Shown here: in pieces, positions 1 through 9,157 of the stretch | Layout of the letters: each line of letters opens with the position of its first letter | How positions within the stretch are numbered: the stretch's first letter is position 1 | Assembly (NCBI GenBank): GCA_007693945.1 | Contig: RECP01000068.1 | Coordinates: 37,149-101,148 of the forward strand | Direction of reading: 5' to 3' | DNA: 64,000 nt | Source: Spirochaetaceae bacterium | Lineage (GTDB): Bacteria; Spirochaetota; Spirochaetia; DSM-27196; PWMO01 | The notes under the pieces: model-generated | Seen by the model: only the letters and a program-made list of their open reading frames with translations | Told to the model about the DNA's origin: nothing | Database searches by the model: none | Position numbers and translations under genes: made by a program

Positions 1-2
1 CT

Positions 3-896
3 GTCTTAAAGGACGGGCAACGGGTTAGTACAAAAGCGATAGGTGAGACCAGCTTGCACACAATCGTCCCGGAAATGATCGGGCGATCCTCCCAGTCGCT
101 CTATGTGCGTGACAAAAAGGGCAGGCAGACCCTGGAGCAAGGCTCTCTGCTGCAAATCGTTGATTTCCACCGCGAGGGAGTGGTAGATCATGTTTCGTTT
201 TCTGTGCGGGCAGGAGAAGTATACGGCATCGCGGGTCTGGTTGGTGCCGGTAGAACAGAACTCGCTCAGCTTGTCTTTGGGGTTGACCGCAGCGATCACG
301 GCAGCCTGCTGCTCGATGGAAAGGATATCACCGCCGGTTCTCCTTTCAATGCGGTCGACGAGGGAATCGGGTTTCTGACCGAGGACCGCAAGGATAGCGG
401 ACTTGTGCTCATACAGCCCGTGTACGAGAATATCACGCTGGTCCGGTTTGTGAAAGAAATCAAGAAGAAGGTGAAGAGCCTGCTGAATCTGGCCAAGGAG
501 CAGGATGATGCCAGGACAGTGGTTCAGCAACTGGATATCAGGACCCCGACGGTTTCTCAGAAGGTAATCAACCTGAGCGGGGGCAATCAGCAGAAGGTGG
601 TTCTCGGAAAATGGCTCTTTGCTGATTCGGAAATCATCATATTCGATGAACCCACGGTAGGGATTGATGTGGGCAGCAAGAGCGAGATCTACAAACTGAT
701 CGAAAAGCTGGCTGATGATGGGAAGTTCATCATCATTATCTCTTCGGACAATCCGGAATTGGTCTCTGTCTGTGATACCGTTGGCGTCATGAGGTTCGGC
801 CGGCTGGTTGCTGAGCTGCGGGGCGACCAGATGACGGAAGAGCAGATCGTGAAGCATTCCCTCGGGGTGAGTGTGATAAAGGAACCGGAACTATGA
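3..896 (+). CDS. Sugar ABC transporter ATP-binding protein (RbsA/MglA type), 5' partial
   Basis: This is the C-terminal part of a duplicated-ATPase sugar importer subunit; the reading frame is open to the left window edge, so the start lies outside. Visible are the end of the first ATPase domain (VLKDGQRV), a second nucleotide-binding domain with the degenerate P-loop GLVGAGRTE typical of the second domain of this family, the signature LSGGNQQKVVLGKWL and the Walker B IIIFDEPTVGIDVG. It energises uptake at the inner membrane. The stop overlaps the next gene's ATG (ATGA), so the two subunits are translationally coupled. The solute-binding protein is not in the window. Substrate is unknown, but the downstream NagB- and NagA-like genes suggest an amino sugar or derivative. 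Confidence 0.95.
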   Translation, partial: VLKDGQRVSTKAIGETSLHTIVPEMIGRSSQSLYVRDKKGRQTLEQGSLLQIVDFHREGVVDHVSFSVRAGEVYGIAGLVGAGRTELAQLVFGVDRSDHGSLLLDGKDITAGSPFNAVDEGIGFLTEDRKDSGLVLIQPVYENITLVRFVKEIKKKVKSLLNLAKEQDDARTVVQQLDIRTPTVSQKVINLSGGNQQKVVLGKWLFADSEIIIFDEPTVGIDVGSKSEIYKLIEKLADDGKFIIIISSDNPELVSVCDTVGVMRFGRLVAELRGDQMTEEQIVKHSLGVSVIKEPEL

Positions 897-1900
897 AGCC
901 GTCGGCAAAACGTGTTGAAGCAAGAGGGCGCGAGCTCAACCTGTCCGTGCTGTTGTCGATTACCATCCTGGCCGTCTGTATCGTGGCAACCGTAGTCAAT
1001 CCGCGATTCATCAGAATAACTAACCTCGTCAACATTCTGCAGCAGATTTCGGTGCTTGGCATCATTGCCTGCGGGGTCGGGATGCTTCTGATCTCGGGCC
1101 AGATCGATATCTCCGTGGGGAACCAGGTATCACTCATGGGGATCATTATGGCGTTGATCATCCAGCGGGGCGGCGAGATATCGCCCGATGCCGCACATGC
1201 GTGGATGATACAGTGGTCGATCCCGTTTGCCGTGGTTGTAACCTTTGCCGTGGGGACGGTATTGGGAGCGCTGACCGGCCTGGTTGTTATCAAGTCACGG
1301 GCGCACTCCTTCATCGTTACCCTGGCACTCGGTTCGGTATACAGAGGAATCGCCTTGCTGATAAGTCGCGGAGGTTCTTTCACGCTCTACGGCCGGTTCG
1401 AGACCCTGGGCCGGACCAGGATCGCGAATTTTCTGCCGGTCTCAATCATCTTCCTGGTCTTCGTGGTACTGGTTACCCTCGTGCTGCTGAAATACACCCG
1501 CTACGGCAGGTTCCTGTATTCGATCGGCGGCAACAGGAAAGCTGCGTACGTCTCCGGGATCAAGACCACTGCGGTAACCATGCGCGCGTTCATCACGGTG
1601 GGTGTGCTGAACGCTCTTGCAGCTCTGATTCTCATCTCGCGAGTTGGTACCGCGTTGGCAGGCACCGCCGACGCCTACTCGCTGGATGCCCTGGCGGCAA
1701 TTGTCGTCGGTGGCGTAGCGATTACCGGGGGGAAGGGCAACGCGTTGAGCATATTTCTCGGGGTTCTGCTGATCGGCATCGTCGGGAACGCCCTGGTGGT
1801 GATGAATGTGAATCCTCATCTGCGCGGAATATTCATCGGAGTCATCATTATCGGTTCGGTGACGTTCAGCGGTCTTTCCGAACAGAGAAGCAGGATGTAG
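893..1900 (+). CDS. Sugar ABC transporter permease (RbsC family)
   Basis: This 335-residue polytopic inner-membrane permease of the BPD_transp_2 (RbsC/XylH/AraH) family forms the channel used with the upstream ATPase. Hydrophobic segments run throughout, and the conserved stretch ALAAIVVGGVAITGGKG near residues 262-278 is characteristic of the family. Length is normal for RbsC-type permeases (about 320-350 residues). The start overlaps the ATPase stop by four bases. The stop codon lies inside the TAGGAGG that serves as the ribosome binding site for the next gene, so the operon is very compact. Confidence 0.94.
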   Translation: MKPSAKRVEARGRELNLSVLLSITILAVCIVATVVNPRFIRITNLVNILQQISVLGIIACGVGMLLISGQIDISVGNQVSLMGIIMALIIQRGGEISPDAAHAWMIQWSIPFAVVVTFAVGTVLGALTGLVVIKSRAHSFIVTLALGSVYRGIALLISRGGSFTLYGRFETLGRTRIANFLPVSIIFLVFVVLVTLVLLKYTRYGRFLYSIGGNRKAAYVSGIKTTAVTMRAFITVGVLNALAALILISRVGTALAGTADAYSLDALAAIVVGGVAITGGKGNALSIFLGVLLIGIVGNALVVMNVNPHLRGIFIGVIIIGSVTFSGLSEQRSRM

Positions 1901-1909
1901 GAGGCATAC

Positions 1910-2881
1910 ATGGGGTCAGCCGGAAGGGTCGATCTGCTCTCAACATACACGGGCTCCAGATTTGAAGGCTTTTTTCCGGAGCAATGGGATCTGAGCCGGA
2001 TTGACTACTGCTGCGGCAGGCCGCCCGAGGAGGTCTACAAGCGGGAGTCGTGGTGGCACCAGGATTTCACGCCCGTTGGTGCTGATTCGCTCGAGGACTT
2101 CAATACCATAATGGGTCACGAAATCGCGCTGCAGATAAAGCAGGCCAAGGATGAGGGGCGGGAGCTCGTCATGATCTGGTCCGTGGGACCCATGGGTATG
2201 TATCGGTGGGCAGTTGAGTTCCTCATCCGCTGGAATGTCGACTGCTCCCACGTCCACGGGTTCAATATGGATGAATGGTGCGACAATGACGGCAATACCC
2301 TGCCGGCAACTGATCCGGGCGCGTTCAGCAATGCTATGCAGCAGGCTCTCTACGGGCCCCTGGGAACTCTGACAATACCGGAATCCCGGCGCCATTTTGC
2401 AACCAGGAGCGAGCTGCCCAACTACGCTGACCAGATCGGGGAACTGCGATCACGAGGAGCGAAGTTTGTGGTTGTCTACGGCATCGGCTGGGTGTTTCAC
2501 ATTGCGTTCTGGGAGCCGCATTTTGCCGAGGACTACGCGGGCGAGGCGGAATGGATGCAGGCTACGCATCGTGTTGCCGCAAAGCTGCACCCGCTGACGA
2601 TCATACAGAACTCCATCACCAGCTTTCGCAGCAGGATCACCCTGGTCCCGGCCAGGGCCAATACCATCGGTCCCGGGCTGTATATGAATGCGGACTACAC
2701 AATTGGAGGCGTGGACGGATACTTGCCTTCAAGAAACATGATCTATCAAGGACAATCCCTTTGGGTGACTCTGAAGTACGGACCAACCATGTGGATTCCT
2801 TCCACCTACATGCCGGGCCTCCCGGGAAAGCTCATGTTCATACATGCCCTGGCCGGACCGCTGGAAGCCGAAGTGAACTGA
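1910..2881 (+). CDS. NagB-like isomerase/deaminase with divergent active site
   Basis: A 323-residue protein related to glucosamine-6-phosphate deaminase (NagB). FNMDEW at residues 118-123 matches NagB FNMDEY and keeps the catalytic base Asp (D121). [13 protein letters not shown] at 191-203 matches the NagB GxGxDGHIAFNEP loop and keeps the His and Glu (H197, E202), but the ring-opening Asp (Asp141 in E. coli) is Val195 and the Gly is Phe196. The usual phosphate loop LPTGxTP is not recognisable; SVGPMG at 91-96 sits where it would be expected. Length exceeds NagB (about 266). It lies between the sugar permease and a NagA-like deacetylase, so it probably acts on an amino sugar or a non-phosphorylated relative, but the reaction cannot be assigned. 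SD GGAGG precedes the ATG. Confidence 0.8.
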   Translation: MGSAGRVDLLSTYTGSRFEGFFPEQWDLSRIDYCCGRPPEEVYKRESWWHQDFTPVGADSLEDFNTIMGHEIALQIKQAKDEGRELVMIWSVGPMGMYRWAVEFLIRWNVDCSHVHGFNMDEWCDNDGNTLPATDPGAFSNAMQQALYGPLGTLTIPESRRHFATRSELPNYADQIGELRSRGAKFVVVYGIGWVFHIAFWEPHFAEDYAGEAEWMQATHRVAAKLHPLTIIQNSITSFRSRITLVPARANTIGPGLYMNADYTIGGVDGYLPSRNMIYQGQSLWVTLKYGPTMWIPSTYMPGLPGKLMFIHALAGPLEAEVN

Positions 2882-2905
2882 TGCCGCATGCGCACGGGAG
2901 GAAGT

Positions 2906-4114
2906 ATGGATTCTGATCTGCTGCTCTATAACGGAACTGTGCTTGGCGAGACGCAGACTATAGCGAACGGTTATGTACTGGTCCGCGACGGGAGAATCTG
3001 CCGTATCGGCTCGGGGGTGCCTGAGCAGGAGGCTGCCGAGAAGATCGACGTCAAGGGACTTACCATCTCTCCCGGCTTCATTGACATGCACACCCACGGG
3101 ATCGGGAACGTCGACTTCATGGAAAGCTCGATTGAAGACATGGAGCAGGCGTTATCCGAGTACGCGCGTTACGGGGCTACCCGAGTGGTTCCAACGACCA
3201 TTTCCAACACGATTGACGCCACCATTTCCCAAATGAAGCAGATCCGGAAACTGCGGGAGAACAGCCCGCTGGGAGCAATGATACCCGGTACCCACATGGA
3301 GGGGCCATGGCTTTCTGCGCGTTGCCGCGGAGGCCATGCGCTGGAGTACCTGAAGTCTCCAACCGCTGAAGATGTCAGGCGAGTCATCGGAGAAGTCGGT
3401 GATATCATCATTACGCTGACCTACGCTCCGGAGGTGCAGAATGCGGTATGGCTGACCGAGCAACTCTGCTATCACGGAATCATTCCCTCGCTGGGGCACA
3501 CCGAGGCAACCTTTGAGCAGGCAGAGCAGGCAATTCTGGCTGGCGCCAGGCATGTAACCCACATGTATGACACTACTCTCGGGTACAAAGAGAATCCCGA
3601 AGAGGCCCTCGTGATGATGCCCGGCATGGAGACTGCGGTGCTCATGGATGACCACGTGAGCATCGAGCTCATCGGATGTCCGGTGCACGTACCCAGGCCG
3701 TTCTTCCGGTTCATCAACAAGATCAAGCCGCGTGACAAGAAGGTTCTGGTCACTGATTCGCTGGTGGGAACCGGTTTGCCCGAGCAAACCCGGCTGACCT
3801 ACAAGGACGGGCGCAGGCTGTACGTGGAACAAGGGGTGCTGAGAATGATTGACGAAGATCCCGCGGTCAACGGTAACCTTACCGGGAGTGCGGTAACCAT
3901 CAACGTTGCTCTCAGCAGACTGAAAGAGTACGCTGAGCTGACCATCCGGGATGCGGTTTCGTGGGTCTCTCTGAACCCCGCAACAACCCTGGGAATATCG
4001 AAGCAGACCGGCAGCATAGCGATAGGCAAGTACGCCGATATTGTGGTGATGGACGAATCGTGCAACGTGAAGATGACTCTGCTCAAGGGCAATAGAGTCT
4101 TCAAGGCTGAATGA
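2906..4114 (+). CDS. NagA-like N-acetylglucosamine-6-phosphate deacetylase family protein
   Basis: A cytoplasmic amidohydrolase-superfamily metalloenzyme of the NagA family, which removes acetyl from N-acetylglucosamine-6-phosphate. It shows the N-terminal HTHG, HMEGPWLS (metal-ligand Glu), GHTEA and VTHMYD (metal-ligand His residues) and VTDS (catalytic Asp). Family members usually have THLFNAM where this has THMYDTT, so the substrate may be unusual. The ATG at 2906 is preferred over one 18 nt upstream because GGGAGGA lies immediately before it. About 402 residues, normal for NagA. It sits in the amino-sugar-like operon, just after the NagB-like gene. Confidence 0.88.
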   Translation: MDSDLLLYNGTVLGETQTIANGYVLVRDGRICRIGSGVPEQEAAEKIDVKGLTISPGFIDMHTHGIGNVDFMESSIEDMEQALSEYARYGATRVVPTTISNTIDATISQMKQIRKLRENSPLGAMIPGTHMEGPWLSARCRGGHALEYLKSPTAEDVRRVIGEVGDIIITLTYAPEVQNAVWLTEQLCYHGIIPSLGHTEATFEQAEQAILAGARHVTHMYDTTLGYKENPEEALVMMPGMETAVLMDDHVSIELIGCPVHVPRPFFRFINKIKPRDKKVLVTDSLVGTGLPEQTRLTYKDGRRLYVEQGVLRMIDEDPAVNGNLTGSAVTINVALSRLKEYAELTIRDAVSWVSLNPATTLGISKQTGSIAIGKYADIVVMDESCNVKMTLLKGNRVFKAE

Positions 4115-4128
4115 AGAGGTGATGCGCC

Positions 4129-5160
4129 ATGAACAAGTACCGTGTTGGAATCGTCGGGTTAGGCTGGGTCGGCGGAGCTCACCTGGACACGTTTGTCAAA
4201 TCGGAACGGTTCGAACCAACCGCGATCATGTCCACCCGGAACCTTGATCCTGCCTGGATACGAGAGCAGCACGGGGCAGAAGTCACGGTCTATACCGACT
4301 ACGAGCAGTTCCTCCAGGATGACTCGATTGACGTCGTGGATATCTGTACTCCCCACTCGCTCCACCCGGAGCAGACCATTGCGGCGAGTGATGCGGGCAA
4401 GCACCTGATAATTGAGAAACCGCTGGCACTGAATTTCCCGGATACCAGGAGGATGCTGGAGACGGTCACAAAGAACGATACCAGGACCTCCGTCTGTTTT
4501 GAGGTGCGGTTTGCCTCCTCCGTCATTGCGACAAAGGCGCTGATGGACAAGGGGTTGATCGGTGACCTCTACTATGCGGAGGCAGACTACTATCACGGGA
4601 TCGGCCCCTGGTATGCGAACCAGAGATGGGAAGTGAAGAAGGTAAACGGCGGCAGCTCCCTGCTACGGGCAGGCTGCCATGCCCTGGACGCGCTGCTCTA
4701 CCTGGCGGAAGCGCAGGTCGAGGAAGTCTTTACCTACGGGAACAAGAATCCCAACAAGATATTCGAACCCTACGATTACCCACTCAACACGGTCACCCTG
4801 CTCAAGTTCCGGCAGAGCAGCATTATCGGCAAGGTAGCCTCGGTAACGGATTGCAGACAACCGTATGTCTTCAACATCAATATGGTGGGAAGTGATGGTA
4901 CGATCAGGAACAACCAGTTCTGCAGCAAGCTGATCGACGGATTGAAGGGATGGAGTACGCTCGACGTCACACTGGTAGACAGCGGCGACGTCTCTGACCA
5001 TCCTTACCTCAACCAGTTCGATCACTTCGCCGAGTGCCTGGATCTTGGTGTGGATCCCCACAACAATCTCGAGAACGCCTATCAAACCCACCGAGTGATC
5101 TTTGCTGCAGACAAATCGGCTGAGACAGGCAAACCGGTTCGGATAGACGAGTTTGTATAG
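4129..5160 (+). CDS. Gfo/Idh/MocA family NAD(P)-dependent oxidoreductase
   Basis: A 343-residue sugar or inositol dehydrogenase-type oxidoreductase. The N-terminal Rossmann fold is marked by VGIVGLGWVGGAHL (residues 5-18), followed by DVVDICTPHSLH and the family hallmark EKPLALN (about residues 103-109), which carries the conserved Lys of the active site. The C-terminal alpha/beta domain follows. It is the last gene of the catabolic operon, with SD GAGGTGA, and presumably oxidises a hydroxyl of the imported sugar or an intermediate. The precise substrate cannot be read from sequence. Confidence 0.92.
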   Translation: MNKYRVGIVGLGWVGGAHLDTFVKSERFEPTAIMSTRNLDPAWIREQHGAEVTVYTDYEQFLQDDSIDVVDICTPHSLHPEQTIAASDAGKHLIIEKPLALNFPDTRRMLETVTKNDTRTSVCFEVRFASSVIATKALMDKGLIGDLYYAEADYYHGIGPWYANQRWEVKKVNGGSSLLRAGCHALDALLYLAEAQVEEVFTYGNKNPNKIFEPYDYPLNTVTLLKFRQSSIIGKVASVTDCRQPYVFNINMVGSDGTIRNNQFCSKLIDGLKGWSTLDVTLVDSGDVSDHPYLNQFDHFAECLDLGVDPHNNLENAYQTHRVIFAADKSAETGKPVRIDEFV

Positions 5161-5183
5161 GTCTGGAACCCGCTGTGAGACCT

Positions 5184-6236
5184 TCAGACTCTCCCGGGCC
5201 GCAGAAGCCCTTTTGCATACAGGGTTTCATGCAGCTGGAGATGGGCATACTCATCGTACCCCGGTTCCAGGTGGTAATTCAGGCCCAACGGTCCGCCACT
5301 GTTCTCTTCAAGCACCGCGTCCACCCAGTCTGCTACAGCGCGGCACTCCGCGCCTTCAATCAGCAATTCTACCGGCGGCATGAGATCGATGGCAAACTGC
5401 GGTCCGAACACGTTCCTGATCTCGCGGACGCTGGTCCCCGAGCCGGTGTCCAGGCTTTCCAGGCCCCCGATACGCGCTATCTCGTTGAGAAGATGAGTAC
5501 AGTTTCCGCAATGATGCAGTCGCAGGGGAGCAATTCGCCTGGCAAGAGCCTCTGTCGGTGCGACCAGATGCTGACGATAATCGCGGGGGCCTAGCATGGT
5601 TCCCGAACACTCGCCGACATGAAGCGATCGAATGGTGATGCCGGCAGAGTGCGCAAACGCCCTGACCAGCAGGACGCACGCGTCTGCGTACCACCGGTAG
5701 AACGAGACAAGCAACTGCGGATTATCGTAGATTGCCAGCAGAATACCCTGGCCGAACAGCTTGAGTGCAGTAGTAATGCACCCGTGGATGGTAGCCCGCC
5801 CGCCGGTATCCCAGAAGAACGGAGGGATAACCGCATCAGACTCCGTCTTGCGCAGCAGCTCGATCTCTCTCAGCCATCGCCTGATCAACGGGGCTTCGAG
5901 AAAGGAATGCGGGTCAGGCAAATCGGCGATTGACGAGAGGTTGGCCAACGGCGGTTCCGAGATGTCAGCGTCCTGATGCGTATACGGGACAAAATCGGCT
6001 CCCAACAGCATCCCGAATATGAGATTCGGCTGAATGCCCCCTACGTACAGGCACGAAGGATCATAGTGGCGCAGAACCACAAGGTTGGATTCCAGATTGT
6101 GGATACGGTAGCGGGGAAAAGCCTCATCAAGAAAGGCCGCGATCATCAGATCCCGGTTCCTGCGCTCCAATGAATCGAAGTAGTAACCTTCCCCGAACGC
6201 CAGTCCGGTCTTCTGGTGTACCCAGCCCTTTGACAC
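5184..6236 (-). CDS. Uroporphyrinogen decarboxylase-like / corrinoid methyltransferase family protein
   Basis: A 350-residue TIM-barrel protein of the URO-D superfamily that includes MtaA/MtbA/CmuA-type methyltransferases. RLHHCGNCTHLL in the C-terminal third gives the His-x-Cys type Zn-binding site of the methyltransferase branch, which argues against a true HemE. Such proteins near sugar catabolic genes are common and mostly uncharacterised. The GTG start has only a weak upstream AGG. A much better AGGAGG lies about 25 nt further upstream but leads into a different frame (see findings). Convergent with the oxidoreductase gene (23-nt gap), and downstream of tRNA-Arg on the same strand. Confidence 0.8.
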   Translation of the reverse strand: MSKGWVHQKTGLAFGEGYYFDSLERRNRDLMIAAFLDEAFPRYRIHNLESNLVVLRHYDPSCLYVGGIQPNLIFGMLLGADFVPYTHQDADISEPPLANLSSIADLPDPHSFLEAPLIRRWLREIELLRKTESDAVIPPFFWDTGGRATIHGCITTALKLFGQGILLAIYDNPQLLVSFYRWYADACVLLVRAFAHSAGITIRSLHVGECSGTMLGPRDYRQHLVAPTEALARRIAPLRLHHCGNCTHLLNEIARIGGLESLDTGSGTSVREIRNVFGPQFAIDLMPPVELLIEGAECRAVADWVDAVLEENSGGPLGLNYHLEPGYDEYAHLQLHETLYAKGLLRPGRV

Positions 6237-6308
6237 GCTGGCCTGAATCGTTACGATACACGGCCTCCTGATTCAGTGACATGCCCCGCTGTGCCTGTGC
6301 CGCGCCGT

Positions 6309-6382
6309 TACCCCGGAGGCGACTCGAACGCCTGACCTGCTGCTTAGGAGGCAGCTGCTCTATCCACCTGAGCTACCGGGGC
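6309..6382 (-). tRNA. tRNA-Arg (anticodon CCT)
   Basis: A complete cloverleaf on the reverse strand: acceptor GCCCCGG pairs with CCGGGGT (one G-U), D arm GCTC/GAGC, anticodon stem GCTGC/GCAGC around loop CTCCTAA (anticodon CCT, reads AGG), T arm AGGCG/CGCCT with TTCGAGT. The discriminator base is A and CCA is not encoded. A TTGACA/TAGACT promoter lies just upstream. tRNA-Arg genes are frequent integration sites, and a compositionally different operon lies downstream. Confidence 0.97.
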
Positions 6383-6400
6383 GCAATAACCATGGCGTTG

Positions 6401-6429
6401 AGTCTACTTTGGTGCTGACGGGCTGTCAA
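6401..6429 (-). promoter_or_regulatory. Sigma-70-type promoter for tRNA-Arg
   Basis: On the reverse strand a perfect -35 TTGACA (6429-6424), a 17-nt spacer and -10 TAGACT (6406-6401) lie 18 bases upstream of the tRNA 5' end. It shares five bases of its -35 with the -35 of the forward promoter below. Confidence 0.7.
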
Positions 6430-6451
6430 CATCGAGCGCATTCGGTAGAAT
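6423..6451 (+). promoter_or_regulatory. Promoter of the SDR gene, overlapping the tRNA promoter
   Basis: CTGTCA (6423-6428), 17-nt spacer, TAGAAT (6446-6451). The predicted start near 6458 falls at the SD GAGGAG, so the leader would be only about 12 nt. The -35 element overlaps that of tRNA-Arg on the other strand. Confidence 0.5.
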
Positions 6452-6469
6452 GCGATCGAGGAGAACGTG

Positions 6470-7306
6470 ATGGCGGACAGGAAGACGGAGGCTGCAGGCG
6501 GGAACGCAAAACGGATACTGGTTACCGGGAGCACCGACGGCATCGGGCTGGCTACCGCTGTCGAGCTGGCCAGGCAGGGCCACGAGGTGATCATCCACGG
6601 CCGCAACGAAGAACGCGTCCGTCACGCTACGCAGCAACTGTGGGAGCGCGCCCCCGAGGCTGCGGTAGAAGCGGTCATCGGAGACTTTTCCAGTCTGCAG
6701 CAGGTCCGTCGAGTGGCCGAGGCGGTGCTGGCCAACAGTGACCGCCTGGACGCGCTGATCAACAACGCCGCGGTACTCACCAGAGAGCGGCGTGCCAGTC
6801 ATGACGGTTATGAACTGACCTGGGCCGTAAACCATCTGGCGCCCTTTCTGCTTACCAACCTGTTGCTCGGCATGCTCAAGCAGAGCGCCCCGTCGCGGGT
6901 GATAAACGTCAGTTCGATGTCGCACACCAGCGGCCGTATCAACTTCGAAGATCTCAATATGGAAGAGAGCTACGACGGCTATGAAGCCTACGCGGCCTCC
7001 AAGCTTGCCAATATCGTCTTCACCTATGAACTGGCCCGACGCACCACGCGCCTGGGAGTCAGCGCCAATGCACTCACACCCGGCGTGGTGCGTACCAAGC
7101 TGCTGCACGTCTACTTCTCGGGCGGCGTATCAACCGAGGAAGGCGCCGTAACCTGCGTCTACCTCGCGGCCAGCCCCGATGTCGAGAACGTCTCGGGCGC
7201 CTATTTCTCTGACTGCAAGCGAGTCAAGTCTTCACCGTTGAGTCACGATCAGGGGCTTGCCGAGCAGTTGTGGGACGCCAGCAGCAAGATGGTCGGTTTG
7301 CGATAG
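6470..7306 (+). CDS. Short-chain dehydrogenase/reductase (retinol-dehydrogenase-like SDR)
   Basis: A classical SDR with the NAD(P)-binding TGSTDGIG (about residues 19-26), NNAA (LINNAAV), the catalytic Ser in VINVSSM and the YAASK active-site Tyr/Lys. The extended FEDLNMEES region resembles the retinol dehydrogenase/WW-oxidoreductase-like subgroup found in many bacteria. ATG 6470 is chosen: GAGGAG lies 6 nt upstream, and a GTG immediately precedes the ATG. Single-gene unit, convergent with the GH13 gene. Substrate unknown. Confidence 0.93.
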   Translation: MADRKTEAAGGNAKRILVTGSTDGIGLATAVELARQGHEVIIHGRNEERVRHATQQLWERAPEAAVEAVIGDFSSLQQVRRVAEAVLANSDRLDALINNAAVLTRERRASHDGYELTWAVNHLAPFLLTNLLLGMLKQSAPSRVINVSSMSHTSGRINFEDLNMEESYDGYEAYAASKLANIVFTYELARRTTRLGVSANALTPGVVRTKLLHVYFSGGVSTEEGAVTCVYLAASPDVENVSGAYFSDCKRVKSSPLSHDQGLAEQLWDASSKMVGLR

Positions 7307-7316
7307 GGTTGGCTGA

Positions 7317-9068
7317 TCAGTTCTCGGAGACCAGCAGCAGCACTTCGCACGCCTGCAGTGTCGGCAGCCCTACGGCGTTGCCCGCGTCCCGATGGGTTCC
7401 GAACAGCACGGTCCAGTTCCGCTCCGCAAACCGCTCACGTTCGGAGGGATGCAGGTAGCGCTGGAAATCGAGTACCCTGCGCAGGCCGAAGTTGAGAAAC
7501 ACCGCAATTGACGGCGAACCATCGTCGTGCTGCACGTCGCGGCGATAGGCCAGGATGTTGCGGGTGCCGGGTATCAGGAACGTGATTTCGCCAATCTGCA
7601 GCACGGCGTGCTTCTTGCGTGCGGCGATCAACGCCCGGTAGAAGTTCAGCAGCGAGCGCGGGTCTTCACGCTGTACTTCGACATTCCTGCGCACGCTGTT
7701 GCGCGGGATCGGCAGCCATGGACGGCGCCCGTGCTCGGTGAATCCGGCAAACGGACTGGAGTCCCACTGCATCGGGGTCCGCTCGGGGTCACGGCCGAAC
7801 TTGCGGATCGGCCAGGTCTTCTTGCCAAACGGATCCTGCAGATCCGAGCGTCTGATCGGCAGATTGTCCATACCGATCTCCTCGCCGTAGTAGAGAAACG
7901 GGGTGCCCTTGAGCGTCAGCAGCATCGCTGCCGCCACGCGTGCGCGCGCCTCGGTAAACAGCGGCTTCCTGTAGCGCCCGTAGTGGCGCGGCTGGTCGTG
8001 GTTGCTGAGCGTAAAATTGGGCCACGCGCCCGCGGGAATCGCGTCGTACCAGCGCATGATTGACTGATGAAATGCGCGTGCGCTCCACGGCTGATAGAGG
8101 AAGTCAAAATTGAATGCCATGTGCAGCTCGTCGTTGTTGTATCCGTGGAACTCGGCGGCAAGGCCGGCGTTCCTGCTGAAGACTTCGCCGACCAGAATAC
8201 GCTCGTCGTTCGGCCTGCGGCGCGCATCCGGGGCGTACTCGTCGGTCAGGGTACGCATCCGGCGGCAGATATCGTGGGTTTCGGGACGGTTGCGGTCGTA
8301 AATGTGTTCCTGGAACAGGTCGGGGCTCATGACCATACTCCACGGGTTCGACCGGAACTGGTCGTCCTTGATGAACCAGTTGACAACGTCCAGCCGATAG
8401 CCGTCCACACCCAGATCGAGCCAGAAGCGCATCACGTCGTACATCGCCTCCCGCAGCTCGAGATTGCGCCAGTTGACTTCCGGCTGCGAGCGGGTGAAGG
8501 TGCCCAGGTAGTACTCGCGTGTCTGCCTGTGCCACCACCATGCACCCTTGAGTTCGAAGATGGCCAACCAGTTGTTGGGCTTGCGCGGGCGGCGGCGTTG
8601 GCCCAGCAGCCATCCGAACCGCGGAGGCCTGCCCGGGTGCCACAGGTACCAGTCGCGCCGCGGGCTATCTCTGCTGCTGCTGGCCTCGATGAACCACGGG
8701 TGCTGGTCGGAGGTGTGGTTGAGCACCAGGTCGATTATCACGCGTATGTTGCGCTTGTGGGCCTCCGTGAGCAGTGTCTTGAAGTCCTGGAGTGACCCGA
8801 ACATCGCGTCGACGTCAGTGTAGTCCTTGATGTCGTAACCGAAATCGGTCATCGGTGACGGGTAGAACGGCGATATCCACAGGGCGTCCACGCCAAGCGA
8901 GGCCGCATTCTGAGCGCCGTCGTTGAGATAGTCCAGGCGGCGGATGATGCCGGGCAGATCGCCGATGCCGTCACCGTTAGTGTCCTGGAAACTGCGCGGG
9001 TAGATCTGATAGAACACCGCCCGCTGCCACCACGGTACCTTGTGCAGATCACGGATCCGGTTGCTCAT
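7317..9068 (-). CDS. GH13 alpha-glucosidase / oligo-1,6-glucosidase family
   Basis: A 583-residue glycoside hydrolase family 13 enzyme of the alpha-glucosidase/trehalose-6-phosphate hydrolase/oligo-1,6-glucosidase group. It starts with the typical [21 protein letters not shown], carries the nucleophile in [10 protein letters not shown] (about residue 227), the acid/base Glu in LVGEVF (about 293) and the transition-state Asp in LSNHDQP (about 356). No signal peptide, so cytoplasmic. The chosen ATG lacks a Shine-Dalgarno, but a strong -10 lies 7 nt upstream, consistent with a leaderless transcript. Likely hydrolyses short alpha-glucosides; 1,4 versus 1,6 specificity is not resolved. Confidence 0.93.
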   Translation of the reverse strand: MSNRIRDLHKVPWWQRAVFYQIYPRSFQDTNGDGIGDLPGIIRRLDYLNDGAQNAASLGVDALWISPFYPSPMTDFGYDIKDYTDVDAMFGSLQDFKTLLTEAHKRNIRVIIDLVLNHTSDQHPWFIEASSSRDSPRRDWYLWHPGRPPRFGWLLGQRRRPRKPNNWLAIFELKGAWWWHRQTREYYLGTFTRSQPEVNWRNLELREAMYDVMRFWLDLGVDGYRLDVVNWFIKDDQFRSNPWSMVMSPDLFQEHIYDRNRPETHDICRRMRTLTDEYAPDARRRPNDERILVGEVFSRNAGLAAEFHGYNNDELHMAFNFDFLYQPWSARAFHQSIMRWYDAIPAGAWPNFTLSNHDQPRHYGRYRKPLFTEARARVAAAMLLTLKGTPFLYYGEEIGMDNLPIRRSDLQDPFGKKTWPIRKFGRDPERTPMQWDSSPFAGFTEHGRRPWLPIPRNSVRRNVEVQREDPRSLLNFYRALIAARKKHAVLQIGEITFLIPGTRNILAYRRDVQHDDGSPSIAVFLNFGLRRVLDFQRYLHPSERERFAERNWTVLFGTHRDAGNAVGLPTLQACEVLLLVSEN

Positions 9069-9075
9069 GTACCGT

Positions 9076-9104
9076 ACTATACTGCCGGTGAACGGTTGTG
9101 TCAC
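9076..9104 (-). promoter_or_regulatory. Promoter of GH13 gene, predicted leaderless
   Basis: Reverse strand GTGACA (9104-9099), 17-nt spacer, TATAGT (9081-9076). Only 7 nt separate the -10 from the ATG at 9068, so the transcript should begin at or next to the start codon. Confidence 0.65.
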
Positions 9105-9157
9105 CAGCGCCGATGATCGTTGTTTTACAGTAGTACGAACCGGAGGACAATAGAACG

